From: Dendrolimus kikuchii
Taxonomy: Eukaryota > Arthropoda > Insecta > Lepidoptera > Lasiocampidae
NCBI GenBank assembly: GCA_019925095.2
Contig: CM034411.1
Coordinates: 15,686,001-15,750,000, forward strand
Length of the DNA: 64,000 nucleotides
Direction: 5' to 3'
The notes under the pieces were generated by a model. It had not been told where the DNA came from. It made no database searches and was given only the letters and a program-made list of their open reading frames with translations. The position numbers and the translations under genes were made by a program. Each line of letters starts with the position of its first letter. Position 1 is the first letter of the stretch. Of this stretch, positions 46,500-57,678 are shown one piece after another.

Positions 46500-46874
46500 A
46501 AAATGTTTGTCTGTCTATCTTTCTGTGCATTACGTGAAAACTACTGTACGGATTTCAATGAAACTCGATAAAGAACTAGCTTATATCCCAGGGCAACGCT
46601 TAGGTTATATAGGATAGGAATATAGCGAAAAACGGCACTACAGCCGCGATTTTTTGGGGCAGCTGTAACATTTCACTGACAAATACTTCGTCGTCATTAC
46701 AATAGGGAACGAAATTTCACTGGTAAAAGCTAAGGTCTGTACGATAAGCTATCTTGCAAGGTGTTGCCAAGAGTTTACACTCCGTCCACCATATTACGTG
46801 TTATTATTGAATTGTATGAAAGATGACCTAACGATATATGACAGAGGATATATGTCTGAATGGATTACGAAGGC

Positions 46875-47055
46875 AAAAGACAATTCAAATTCAAATTCAA
46901 AAGTTTTTATTCAAAATAAGTTCCAGTGGAGAACACTTTTTGAAGGCATACATGTAAGTTAAAATTTAATTTTTACTTCCTATTCTATGTACACCGCTTC
47001 GCAACGTGCTAATGCTGTAAAGGAGAAGAAGCGGCAAGAAACTCCCCGAATCGGT
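46875..47055 (-). repeat. LINE 3' tail, antisense
   Basis: Antisense counterpart of 31131-31286 with attcaaattcaaattcaaaa at the tail and gcggcaagaaactccccg at the other end. Confidence 0.65.
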
Positions 47056-47480
47056 CTGTTTTCTGCGAATAACAGGCCGAATTTGGGTCGGATCGGGACG
47101 TGGCGTACACCAAACTGTAGGTCTTGAGGAGCCCCACAGTATAGTGGTCGCGGACCAGGGGTCGCACTTAGAAAAACGGGATTTAAGGGTGAAAAAACGG
47201 GATTTATGAAATTTGGGAATTTGGGATGCGATTATTGAAGGCGCTATTAGGCGCACGGAGACGAGAGTGGTGTCAACGGATAGCCCTCGACGAGCACTAT
47301 CCGACGATGCCAAGAAAGAGGTGGGTGGCAATAGAAAAGACTCGAATTTCTCAAGGAAAACCGAATTTTCTGGAGAAAAATCACCAGAAAACCGGTGTAC
47401 CCCGGACGATTCGGGCCAACAAGATTTCCTTGGAAAGGTCTTGAAGAGACCTATCCAATGATATAAGAAACTATATGTAC
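47056..47480 (+). other. Unassigned open frame, probably LINE-derived
   Basis: A plus frame at 47213-47461 reads VVSTDSPRRALSDDAKKEVG and continues Lys/Ser-rich. Its position next to a LINE tail suggests an ORF1 remnant, but no domain is seen. Confidence 0.3.
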
Positions 47481-47658
47481 GTAAGAACAAAAAGAAAAAT
47501 TTGGCCAGGGGGGAACCTATGAATTTACAAATGAAATTTTTAGAAGTCCGATTTTTCTAAAAACACGTCTAGCTAAATATTGTTTTTCTTTATATTTCAT
47601 ATTCTATTTATATCTCAAATCTTTTTTTGTTTACATTTATGCCAAACTTATAAGAGTT

Positions 47659-47742
47659 ATCCGTGCAGAAACGGAGAAAGAATACAATTTTCTGCCTCCG
47701 GGCGGCCTGTCGTAATACGCGGCAAAACAAGCCACAGCTCTA
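47659..47742 (+). repeat. SINE-like 5' fragment
   Basis: Sense piece atccgtgcagaaacgg to caagccacagctc. Confidence 0.6.
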
Positions 47743-48244
47743 AGAAAACAAAAACACATCTATATATAAACGTCTTTGAAAAATTTCGCCGCTGAATGAA
47801 CTATTTTTATTAAACAGTTGTTTTGCTGGCATGTCAAGAGCACTACATAATTTCCCGTAAAAATTGGCACAGGATAGAGATTTCTTGAGATTAATGTGCT
47901 GTTTGCAAAATTCGTGTATTCATTAACCTACATCAAATCCCGGTGCCGATAGGAATCTATGTAGTAATTGATTTAAAATACACTATACACGTTGTTTTAT
48001 TTTTTGAAATATATAAGTAATATGTTATGTAGTATATTAAATAGTATAACTGTATGAGATTATAGAGATGGAAAACTGAATTAAAAGCAAAGTTTGTTAA
48101 ATACGTGGTTTATTCCGAGTGACATAAAAAATCAGAGAGTGAAAAAGTGACAGATTACACAAAGGGCGACCACCAAGGTCACAATAGGCAGGCAAAGGAA
48201 CTATTCCATACAGCCATGTAAATTAGTTATTGCCAGAACAATAA

Positions 48245-48336
48245 CTATATATAAAATATGTATCTAGATGCCAAATCATCTTCCCTGGACTGCTGCTGAT
48301 GCTGGCTCAGGGACGCGGGCATATATGTATGTAAGT
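48245..48336 (-). CDS. Candidate terminal exon
   Basis: On the minus strand the text SLSQHQQQSREDDLASRYIFYI ends in a stop at 48245. An AATAAA lies about 130 bases further on (plus-strand tttatt near 48111). The composition is unlike the neighbouring LINE. The acceptor is unclear and no upstream exon is identified. Confidence 0.2.
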
Positions 48337-48423
48337 ATAGTATAATAATAAGTAAGTATATAACACAACATGATATGTAAGTATAAAAATATTGTAGAGT
48401 ATGTATGTTTATAAACATAACTC

Positions 48424-49031
48424 CCTTTTTTTTTTGGCCAGGGGAAATCCGTTTGAGGACTAAGCCGCGACAGGCGCAGAAGCCTGGGGGGATGTTCGCG
48501 ACCCGTGTGAGTGGGGGATTCGTCAGATCGGGCACTAGCGTGCCCGGTTAGAACCGGTGCCACGCTATTGCCACTCCCCAGTTAGGGATACCCACTAAAA
48601 CCCCTGGGTGTTCCGTCCTGCGCAGTGCCCTGGCAGGCGTGGGCCCCCCTCACTAGGCCTCTTCCTATGTCAGGGGACGTGTCCCCCGGCTACTTCTTGG
48701 TCTCATATGTGCGTGGGGCGGTCTGTAACGCGCCCCACGGGAAGAGAGATGAGCGCGCGCGGAACACTCGCGATCTCATCTCGACGGCATGTGCGGGTGA
48801 GTGAGAACCCCTATACCTCCAGGGGCCCCACCCGCGCCGCCCGCTTACGGTGGCCGAAGGTCTAGCTCGGACCTCCGGCGTCGGCGCGTCCTCCTTTGGT
48901 GGGAGCGGAGCAAAGTACGCTCACGCCCCCGCTCCGCCTCCTCCTTCGCAAACATGACGTGCTCGCAGAAGGAGGAGACGGCGTCCCATCCGGTGCGGCT
49001 CCCGACCATGGTGCGAACCACGGCCGGGAGA
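48424..49031 (-). mobile_element. R1-type LINE 3' end
   Basis: Antisense copy. The minus frame GWDAVSSFCEHVMFAKEEAE ends RRRRRSELDLRPP with stop at 48845. The 3' tail ends at the T-run at 48424. Confidence 0.65.
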
Positions 49032-49360
49032 TAAACATAACTCCCAACACAACCCAATCCCTCCAAAGCAAGTGCCAACTCAAGCCAACATAACCCAACC
49101 TAAGCCAACCAGACCCAAACTGGCTCCCAAAAACATGTGCAACACCAACACACATGTATTAACACACACGCATATTATCACACAAGTAGGTTAGAAATAA
49201 GTAGGTATACAAATATTGTCACTAGACTCGGGCATATCATGTTCGTCCGGGCCAAAAGGGGATATCCCGGTGCTGCTCTAAATATCTTTTTTTTATTGCC
49301 TGAAGCAGGCAAACAGGCAGTCGGCTCACCTGATGGAAAGTGTCTGCTATCATACCCGGA

Positions 49361-50430
49361 GTTTTTAATTTTTTTAATTTTTCGCCTTACTTTGGCCAAA
49401 ACGTAACCCTTACGTAAACGCGTCCGGCGGTCCGTTTACACGTCCCCGTCATTTCTCTCCGAAGGTCTACATGAATGAAAGACAGTATGGTATAATCTAT
49501 TTAGCACTACATACTTACCTATGTACTGTATGTAATCTTGACATTTTTTTTAACAGAAACAATACAGACTTTAAACTAAAAAGACTTCAAGATGTAGAAA
49601 GAAGTAGGTTAAATAAATATTTTCTGCTTTTTAGCTCGAAGTCGGTTTTGTTTTTGATTTAAAAAAAAATACTATTTGGTTGCGCAAATAATTGAATAGC
49701 TCTAGCAATTATATATTAAGCGCCTGTATAAATTATAGTATTGGCACGCGTATACAAGGTTCCTATCTCACTCTTCGGTGTAAACGCTCGTCAACATCTT
49801 AACATAGCGACAATGGAACCAATTCGGAAGTATACCTTTTTGAAATTTTACAATGATGAAAAGTTATCCGTCGAATACATTATAAGCTAAACTCCGTCTG
49901 AAGTCTGTTTTATGTACGTACACGTAACTGTGTTTTTTTTTTAATTTATTCATGTTGTATTTCGTTCGATGAATAACTTTTATCTGACGATTGAAAAATC
50001 GATCCTAAGACTTAATTGTAAGATAAATAGACTATTAGTATCTGAATTTGAACACGGCTGTAAGTATCTTTTATTTGTAAAAATAGAATTTTTTCTACAA
50101 ACCATTAATCTTCTGCAATATCATAAAGGTTACACGAATAAAAGATATTAATTAAATTCAATGTACTAACGATTGTGCAATTAAACAATTGCACACGCTC
50201 AATCACGTATGATCGTTGCAATTTAATAAAATATTCCATTTGAATACTAATTTATCGATAGTATTAATTGCATCACTATTCCTTGTTGGTGTTTAAAATC
50301 CGAACATTTGTTGATAGGACATTAGTGTTGTTATGAATGTGATGTTTTCGATAATTACATTAAAATATATTTACTTCCTAAACTCGTATGTATTCGGAAT
50401 TATTTTACAACATAATTTGAATTTGTGTAA
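49361..50430. other. Mostly unassigned AT-rich stretch
   Basis: A 26-codon frame from ATG 49812 (MEPIRKYTFLKFYNDEKLSV) and an aagtcggttttg word of the palindromic MITE type near 49638 are the only signals. Confidence 0.35.
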
Positions 50431-50530
50431 TTTTTTTTTTATAGCTGGAGTACAGCAGACAGGCAGACGGTCCAACTGATGGAAAGCGGTTACCGCCACC
50501 TATGAACGTTTGCAACACCAGAGATGTATA
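50431..50530 (-). repeat. SINE or LINE tail fragment
   Basis: T-run, tatagctggagtacagcaga, then gatggaaagcggttaccg. The ctggagtac variant is closer to the Jockey tail than to the SINE tail. Confidence 0.55.
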
Positions 50531-50593
50531 ATATCTATACAATGGAAACAGAATTTATTCTTCTTCCATGATCTATACTATGTACATTTAATA

Positions 50594-50798
50594 CTAGCGG
50601 CACGTCCCGGCTTCGCATGGGTGCTCATTTATTTTTTAAACATCTTGGGATAAACGTATAAATATAGCCTATGTTACTCAAGGATAGTGTAGCATTCTAA
50701 TGGATAAAGATTTTTTAAATCGGTCCAGTAGTTTTTGAGTTTATTCGTTACAAACATACAAAAATACTAATCTTTCCTCTTTATAATATTAGTATAGA
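50594..50798 (-). mobile_element. Helitron, fourth subfamily
   Basis: Minus-strand element beginning tctatactaatattataaag and ending ccgggacgtgccgctag; the flanking A at 50593 fits Helitron insertion. Confidence 0.7.
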
Positions 50799-50980
50799 AG
50801 TATAGATTATAAATGCGAAAGTCTGAATGGGTGTTTATTACTCAATCACACCAGAACGGCTAAATGGATCTGGATGAAATTTAGTACTGAGATATAATTA
50901 TAGTCTGGAATAGCATATAGGCTACTTTTATCTCGAAACACTATAATATTAACGCGGACGAAGCCGCGAGCAAAAACGAG
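50799..50980 (+). mobile_element. Helitron with strong 3' hairpin
   Basis: It begins near tatagattataaatgcg and ends with cgcggacgaagccgcg, a 5-bp-stem hairpin, then agcaaaaacgag before T; the last four bases are CGAG, a decayed CTAG. It lies back-to-back with the preceding minus element. Confidence 0.65.
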
Positions 50981-51261
50981 TAAATTATATATTATATCAT
51001 CTGTGTTAATCACCTGTGTTATGTATATCACTATATACTATAAAGAAGATTTGTATGAATAAACTAGGTAAACAATCAAAATCACCTATGTTATATATAC
51101 CATACGAGAGATCAACCAGTTGCCGATTCCAATAACATTTATCACATTGCCGAAACCATCAATGTTGCAAACATATATAGTCACCGGTGACAACTTTCAG
51201 ACGGGAAGTCTGCCTATTTATTGCAGGCACTAAAACATGTCCACAAGTTAGCAATACTCTT

Positions 51262-51563
51262 TTTAGCTGGAGTAAAACAGATAAATGACGGCCCACTTGA
51301 TGGCAAGTGATAACCGCCGCCTACGGACATTTGCAACTCCAAAAGTATTACCAATACGTTGCCGGCCTCGAATTGGGTAATGGAACCTGGCCACTAATGC
51401 CAGAATACAACTCAAGGTTGTTATGGCGGCATAGTCTACACTAGGTGTGGTGCCATCCAGACGGGGAACTGCCCTACCACCTGACTGTGGTTTGTTTTGT
51501 CGCCTCTTACGAGAGACCGTCCGGCCGCGGGCATTAGTATTCTTTCTCAATTCCTGCACGGAT
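51262..51563 (-). repeat. SINE-like copy, Jockey-like tail variant
   Basis: Full length but diverged, with agctggagtaaaac as in the Jockey 3' end; likely an older subfamily. Confidence 0.65.
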
Positions 51564-51919
51564 AAATGTACGGAATTTTAAAAATGGAACACGCTCGTGT
51601 GTTCCATTTTTAAATTAATTTAATTTTTTATCGAAGAATAAAACGCACATCACTACTGAGCTTGCGCGTGCGCACAATACATGGACGGCGTCCCTATATC
51701 AGTGTTGTGATAGTGACGCGACACGCGCGACGCGTTTTTACTAGTGTTTGTACGCAATTATTATAATTAGTTAATAATTAAGGACGCATTTTTTACAGGC
51801 AGCATAAGGTATTGATTTTATATTTCTTAATTATTATTCATGAATTTAGTGTTAGTTAATTAGCTTATGATATTTTTTAATTGATAATAAAAATCAATAT
51901 ACCGTATTCCATCATTAGT

Positions 51920-52057
51920 AGCCATATTCCAGTCGCCCTTTGGTGAGCGGCAGCTCATTGGTAGCCCCTTTGATGTTACAAATATTCGTAGGCGACGGTA
52001 GCCGCTTTCCATAAGGTAGGCCGTTTACCTCTCAGCTAAACTCTTGCTCTAAAAAAT
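51920..52057 (+). repeat. SINE/LINE 3' tail fragment
   Basis: Sense tail from ccatattccagtcgccc to ctcttgctctaaaaaa. Confidence 0.55.
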
Positions 52058-52549
52058 CCACATAAACTCAGTGATTTCCTTGATAAATGACTATAACAGA
52101 CAAAGACCATCTTTGTGATGGAAATAACGGACCCCAAAAACAACAAAAACGCCCAATTGATAACTAAAGAACCTAATTCATAATAATGAGATATTTAACC
52201 TAGTTCAAAGTTTATTAGTGCTAACCTTCGCACGTGTAAAATTCAAACTGAATCCCCCGAGAATTGTTGGACTGTTTGGGATAAAAATTTCCTATATTTT
52301 TTAGTTAATTTAGAATGTTCGGTTACTATTTTTAGTTTAAAGTTGAAATTCGACCATAATTAACTTAAATGATAAGTCTGAACATTATTAAGGTTCTTTT
52401 GTCAAAGACTATATAGTTCTTTAATCACAAATTTCGCCAAGGCTACACTGTTAATTTGACTTTAACAATAAACAAAAGAGTATATATGCGTGTGTGTGTC
52501 AAATACATGGTAGTGTGTGTAATGTTTTTTTTATTGATTTAATAATTTT

Positions 52550-52839
52550 ATCCGTGCAGGAACGGAGAAAGAATATAATTTCCTGCGGCCGGGTGGCCTG
52601 TCGTAGGCAGGTGGTAGGGCATTTGCCCGACTGGATGACTACCAACCCTCGTCCAAAGTGTATTGCCATAACAACCTTGAGTTGTGTTCCGGCATTAGTG
52701 ACCAGGTTCCAGTCTCCCTTAAGAGAGCAGCAGCGCATTTGTAGCACCTTGGTGTTACAAATGTCCATAGGCGATGGTATCCGCTTTCCATCAAGTGGGC
52801 CGTCTGCCTGTCTGCTGAATTCAAGCATTAAAAAAAAAA
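52550..52839 (+). repeat. SINE-like copy, sense, small deletion
   Basis: About 24 bases are missing after ggcctgtcgta; the A-run ends at 52839. Confidence 0.75.
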
Positions 52840-52984
52840 GTATTTTTATGCATAATTTTAAAAAAATATTAGCATTCTGCACTCCTTTTTTTATATAAAC
52901 TATAATTGTGCGAAATTTCATACTCCTCCGTCCGCGCAATTTTCGTAAAAAGGGGTACGAAGTTTTTGCTTCATGTATTAATAT

Positions 52985-53460
52985 TGTTACAAGTTGGGCC
53001 AAATACAATACCTGTATTTATTACCTCCCGCAGCTTTGATAACGTTGAAACTGTTTTATGACTATCTTCTTTTGTTTCCCTTGTGTTTAAAATTTGCAAT
53101 TAGACAATAGCCTATTGTTATTGTACTTGTTTACAGCCGTTCGCAAGCACAATTATGCAGGTGTGTATAATTGTTTTCTGGGAACTGCGCCGACAGTGGC
53201 CAGGTGTGATTCTTGGAAATCATTGTTTACACGGTCGTGAAATATTCTAAGCTGAGTATAAAGGAATGCCCAAACGGAGAGATCGGCAGTAAAGCGACGA
53301 TTACGATACAAGCAAGACGTGTACATTGACAAGCTATATAGTGACGGACTTTGCGCGTGTTATTGAATCGTGCAGTTTGTACTAATAGTGTCTAGTTATA
53401 TGTTTACCGATGTTATACGTGTTTGTATAGTTCTAATTAATGTTATAGTAATTCCAACAT
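52985..53460 (+). repeat. LTR lacking its 3' end
   Basis: It begins TGTTAC and shares the 5' text of the 19846-20314 subfamily, but stops at taattccaaca, before the terminal GTAACA. Confidence 0.7.
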
Positions 53461-53689
53461 ATATAAAACACAAATGCATATAAAAAGAACCTATAAAATT
53501 TTATTATTATGTAGATTTAATAACACGAACGAACAAAGTGTTATTCATACATTTTATATAGTTTTGTTTTATTAGCAAAAAGTACAATTACTTTTCCGCC
53601 TAAGGGACAATGCGTGTTCAATAAACATAAAGACATAGTTAACAGTTAACAATGCAAAAACTTTATACTACTGGCTAGGATCTTAAAAT

Positions 53690-53900
53690 GACCTTGTTTT
53701 AAGTCGGTTTTTTTTTTAATTATTATTAATATCTCTACGGACTCGAGTTCCGTACCCTTTTTTATTACTTAATTTCTATGAAAAATTTGAGACTCCGTAC
53801 ACGCTTATTGTTTATTTTTGTTAGTGTATGTGACATTATATGTAGTAATTTTTGTGTTTTGTCGTTTTAAGTCTGTTGGGGGCAGGAATTAATGTAATTT
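53690..53900 (-). repeat. Relative of the 41.6-kb retro-insert
   Basis: Antisense text tctacggactcgagttccgt and tacacgcttattg matches the 3' half of 41624-42124. Confidence 0.55.
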
Positions 53901-54079
53901 GTAATTAATTTTATATCCATGATTTGAGTGTCTAGTAACGCTTTAGGTATCTTATATATAGTTGTTTACCGTTTCCAGAATAAATTCACTTACATTTAGT
54001 TATAGGAACATTTTTATTTTTTTATTATTTCGTCGTTTTGTTAGGGTATGACATTGTATCATTCTTATGTATATTTTGT

Positions 54080-54588
54080 TTAGGTAGGCACGAACAACAG
54101 AACGCCATTCAAGCTTATTCTTACACACCTCACTCGCTTCTTTGACATTCATAGCTCTTGTCATGCACGCTCGTCTGTTCTTAAGGCTCCTGACATCACC
54201 TTCTGCTAGTACACGATCAGTTTGATCGCGGACGGTGTGTCGTGGCCTTCCACGACTTCTGCATCCATCCACTTTTGCATTGTATATCTGTTTAGTCATT
54301 CTTTCATCATGCATTCTTTCCTTACCTTCACCCCGACACTCTCTTACTTCGGTATTAGGAACGCGGTCCGCGAGCGTCACTCCGCAGATTTTGGGCAGTG
54401 CGCGCATCTCGACCGCGTTTACTCTACTTTCATGCTCTCTCTTCCATACTCAACTCTCGCTTCCGTACGTGAGCGTAGGTACCAGCACCGCGTTGTGTAT
54501 GGCAAGCTGGGCCTTCTGGCTGAGGTTCTTAGCGCCTAGAAGTTTACCTAACGCTCCATTCACGCTATTCCCCAAATTCACTCTTTAT
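54080..54588 (-). mobile_element. RTE LINE fragment lacking its 3' tail
   Basis: Unlike the others, this copy lacks the terminal acttcacgccagttccc and (TACA)n tail, so its 3' end was lost or replaced. It extends further 5' than most, to the NLGNSVNGALGKLLG region, with a small deletion near HVERM. Confidence 0.75.
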
Positions 54589-54733
54589 TAATGTAATTGT
54601 TCAAAGTCAAACAGCGAAAGCTTGAGTGCCATTTCATAAATTGCCGCTTTCATTTATTGTCATTTTCCTATCAGTTTATATTGTGCGAGTCGCAAATTGG
54701 AAATAAATATTTTCTTTCTTTATTTTATAAAAA

Positions 54734-55061
54734 GAGAGTTGGTCTGAAGGAGAGTGTCGGGGTGAAGGTAAGGAAAGGAATGCTGCGGTGGTTCGGGCAT
54801 GTGGAAAGAATGACTAAACAGATATACAATGCAAAAGTGGATGGATGCAGAAGTCGTGAAAGGCCACGACACACCTTCCATAATCAAATTGATCATGTAC
54901 TAGCAGAAGGTGATGTCAGAAGTCTTGAGAACAGACGAGCGTGCATTACAAGAGTTATGAATGTCAAAGAAGCAAGTGAGGTGTGTAAGAATAAGCCTAA
55001 ATGGCGCTCTGTTGTTTGTGCCTAGCCCGCAAGGGAATTGGCGTGAAGTTATGTATGTATG
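54734..55061 (+). mobile_element. RTE LINE, 5'-truncated copy
   Basis: Duplication tattttataaaaa is at 54721-54733 and 55062-55074. A deletion removes HDER after HVERM. It lies head-on to the preceding minus copy, 145 bp away. Confidence 0.8.
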
Positions 55062-55299
55062 TATTTTATAAAAAATGGCTAAGTGTCGTTCAACGTACAG
55101 AGAAGGGTTTCGTAAAAGTTATATAGATGTCTGTCGTCGTGATTTATGCTTCATTGCCTGGATTATGTATGTATGGATGTATGCCTGGATTCCATACCTC
55201 TCATACCTATTTTATGGGGCGCTCAATTTTAATACAAAAATACTTCAAGACCTTGTTTATTACATATAAAAATTAGAAGAAGAAAAAACATTTTTTTCT

Positions 55300-55345
55300 G
55301 TGTGTGTGTGTGTGTGTGTGTGTCTGTGTGTGTCTGTATGTGTGT
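55300..55345 (+). repeat. TG microsatellite
   Basis: (tg)n interrupted by two tctg steps. Confidence 0.85.
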
Positions 55346-55439
55346 ATTCTTATGAGAAATGGAAAAGTGCGATGCGGATACTCTTAGTGTTAAGGGCTCA
55401 TATTTTACAAGGCATATTTTGGCACCCAATATAAAGTTT

Positions 55440-55581
55440 TATTATGTATGGTGAAAATTTTTGTGTGTTCAGGTGGATTCGGGAATGGTTTAGATTTACA
55501 ATTGGACCCGGTAGATGGCGCTACAATCGGGTCCTAAATTTTATTTCTTCAGGCCAGGACGACGCCTGCCGGGACAGCTAG
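55440..55581 (+). mobile_element. Helitron 3' fragment
   Basis: It ends gcctgccgggacagctag at 55581 before T and belongs to the third subfamily. The 5' part is missing. Confidence 0.65.
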
Positions 55582-55587
55582 TATATA

Positions 55588-55776
55588 TCTTATACTAATA
55601 TATAAAGCTGAAGAGTTAGTTTGTTCATTTGTTTGATTAAACGCGCTATTCTCAGGAACTACTGGTCTAATTTGAAAAATTCTTTCAGTGTTAGATAGCC
55701 CATTTATCGAGGAAGGCTATATATCATCACGCTAAGACCAACAGGAGCGGAGCACCAATGAAAAATGTTTCAAAAT
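55588..55776 (+). mobile_element. Helitron 5' part
   Basis: It starts tcttatactaatata seven bases after the preceding Helitron's CTAG, matches 13846-14082, and breaks off after atgtttcaaaat. Confidence 0.65.
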
Positions 55777-55949
55777 AGATATATATCTTTATATATTATA
55801 TATAATTCTTCTGCACGTGTGTTGACAAGTGAAGTCCTCCCAAGCTGCTGGACCGATTTGAATGCATTTTTTATGTGTGTTCTAGTGGATTCGAGGATGG
55901 TTTAGATTCACAATTGGACCCGGTAGGTGGCGCTGCAATCGGGTTCTAG
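55777..55949 (+). mobile_element. Helitron fragment before the RTE copy
   Basis: It contains ggtttagattcacaattgg and ggcgctgcaatcgggttctag, third-subfamily text, and stops where the RTE begins. Three Helitron pieces are thus stacked at 55440-55949. Confidence 0.6.
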
Positions 55950-57678
55950 GGCCCCAATTCTGACCAGAATCCACCGGCGTGCAGTGCACGATAGGGCGTC
56001 CCCCGCAGGCGACGCTCACCGATGCGCCCCCGTCGGTGTGAATTCTCGCGCATGCGGCGAAGGGGGCCGCCACCCTTCACGCAGCGCCAAACCTGGCGGG
56101 TCGAGAGGAGCAGAGTGCCGTATAGGCACGTGGAATGTGAGAGGTGGGATGAAAGATAAGATGGACGAAATGATTGATATAATGAATGAGAGAAGCCTGG
56201 ATGCCTTATGTCTGACAGAGACAAAGCGGAAGGGGTGCGACGTCGATGACCTCCCCGGTGGCATGCTTGCTCTGTGGTCCGGCGTGGACCTGGACGAGCG
56301 TGCGAGTGGGGGGGTAGGCGTCTTACTCTCATCCCGCTTTGTGTCTGGAGTAAAAGCTTATTGTCTGGTGAACCCGAGACTTCTCTGGGTCCGCCTAAAA
56401 CTGGGGATCACGCGAGTTTTTCTGGTCGCAGCTTATGCTCCCGTCAGCTCAGCGGATCCCCAAGAACTCGAGAAGTTTTGGGAGTCTGTGAGAGAAATTC
56501 TGGATCTGGCTGAAGGGAACGAAAGACTAATTATGTGTGGTGATCTTAATGGCTGGGTGGGGACCAAACGAGACGGCCTTGAGGCTGTCCTTGGACCCTA
56601 TGGTGACAAGAGAGTGAACGATGCTGGTAGGCCAATCATAGACGTATGCATGGAAAGAAACTTGCTTGTGTCGAACACCCTATTCCATCATAAGGATATT
56701 CACACGTATACATGGAGAATGAATGATCAGAAAAGTATGATTGATCTGATTTTAATTGATAGTCGCCTCCGAAACAGAATAATGGATACAAGAGCCTACA
56801 GAGGCCCCACTCTTGAAACGGACCACTACCTGGTGATAAGCCGGTTTGTGGGCCTTTTCAAGAAGTGGAGACACTGGCGAGTGCGTACCAATTTCGGGGA
56901 GCTTGAAAGAATAAAGTGTGAAAAATTGGAAGATGTTAGTGTAAGGAGTATGTATGCGCGCCTAGTCGAAGAAAGGCTTGCAAAAGCGGACTTCTCCGAC
57001 TTAGATGTGGATAATGACTGGGATAGTATGAAAGAAAGTATAGTGGAAAGCGCAAAAGAAGCATGTGGATGCGCGAAGAGGCACATAACAACGAAAGGTG
57101 ATGAATGGTGGGACGCGGATGTTAAATCCAGCGTAGAGAGAAAGAGAAAAGCCTGGCTGGATTATGTTGCTTCCTTGCAACAGAATGACAGTATGAAAGA
57201 GATGAAGAAAGAAATTTATCGCCTCTGCAAGAATGAAACCAAAGCTTTAGTGAAAGAGAAGCGTGAAAGAATAAAATTGAAAGAAGAAGAGAAGCTGACG
57301 GAGAACTTCGAGGCGAATACCAAACTCTTTTGGAGAGAGGTTAAGAAGTCTCGGGGTTGTTCGTCAGCTTCCAGAATGGAAAGAATAAAATCTAAAGCAG
57401 GGGACGTTCTTGCTAACCCACAAGAGGTATTAGCGCGATGGAGTGAATATTTTAGAGAAATGTATGATAATATCCCGGATGCTGGCACCACGACTGAGTC
57501 TGTGACCGACTCCGAGGAGTCAGCATCCGAGATCACTTTGGAAGAGATCGAATGGTCGATAAGAAGTCTGAAAAATGGAAAGGCAGTAGGAATCGATAGT
57601 GTGTCTGCTGAGATGATCAAATCTGGTGGAACCTGCGTCCACGTATGGAGTGCGCCAGCTACAGGGCCATCAGTTTGA
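55927..57678 (+). pseudogene. RTE ORF, endonuclease half
   Basis: The frame covers an exonuclease-endonuclease-phosphatase domain that nicks target DNA for target-primed reverse transcription. Landmarks are TWN at residues 68-70, TETK at 97-100, GDLNG near 205-209, the SMIDLILID segment, and TDH at 298-300, so the catalytic set appears intact. A Lys/Glu-rich linker follows, then the start of the RT region (NGKAVGIDS near 550). The frame ends prematurely after EMIKSGG, where family members would continue with about 35-40 more residues before the YRAIS motif. The first 20 or so residues come from adjoining Helitron DNA; the Met at about residue 75 in TWNVRGGMKDKM is an alternative start. Confidence 0.8.

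Noticed and set aside
52499..53008. 169-codon minus frame with repeated CRNTKVLQMRCCSLKGD-like text
   Set aside because: The text is antisense translation of the SINE-like repeat and appears wherever that repeat occurs.
55229..55429. Minus frame with a TH repeat
   Set aside because: It is translation of the TG microsatellite.
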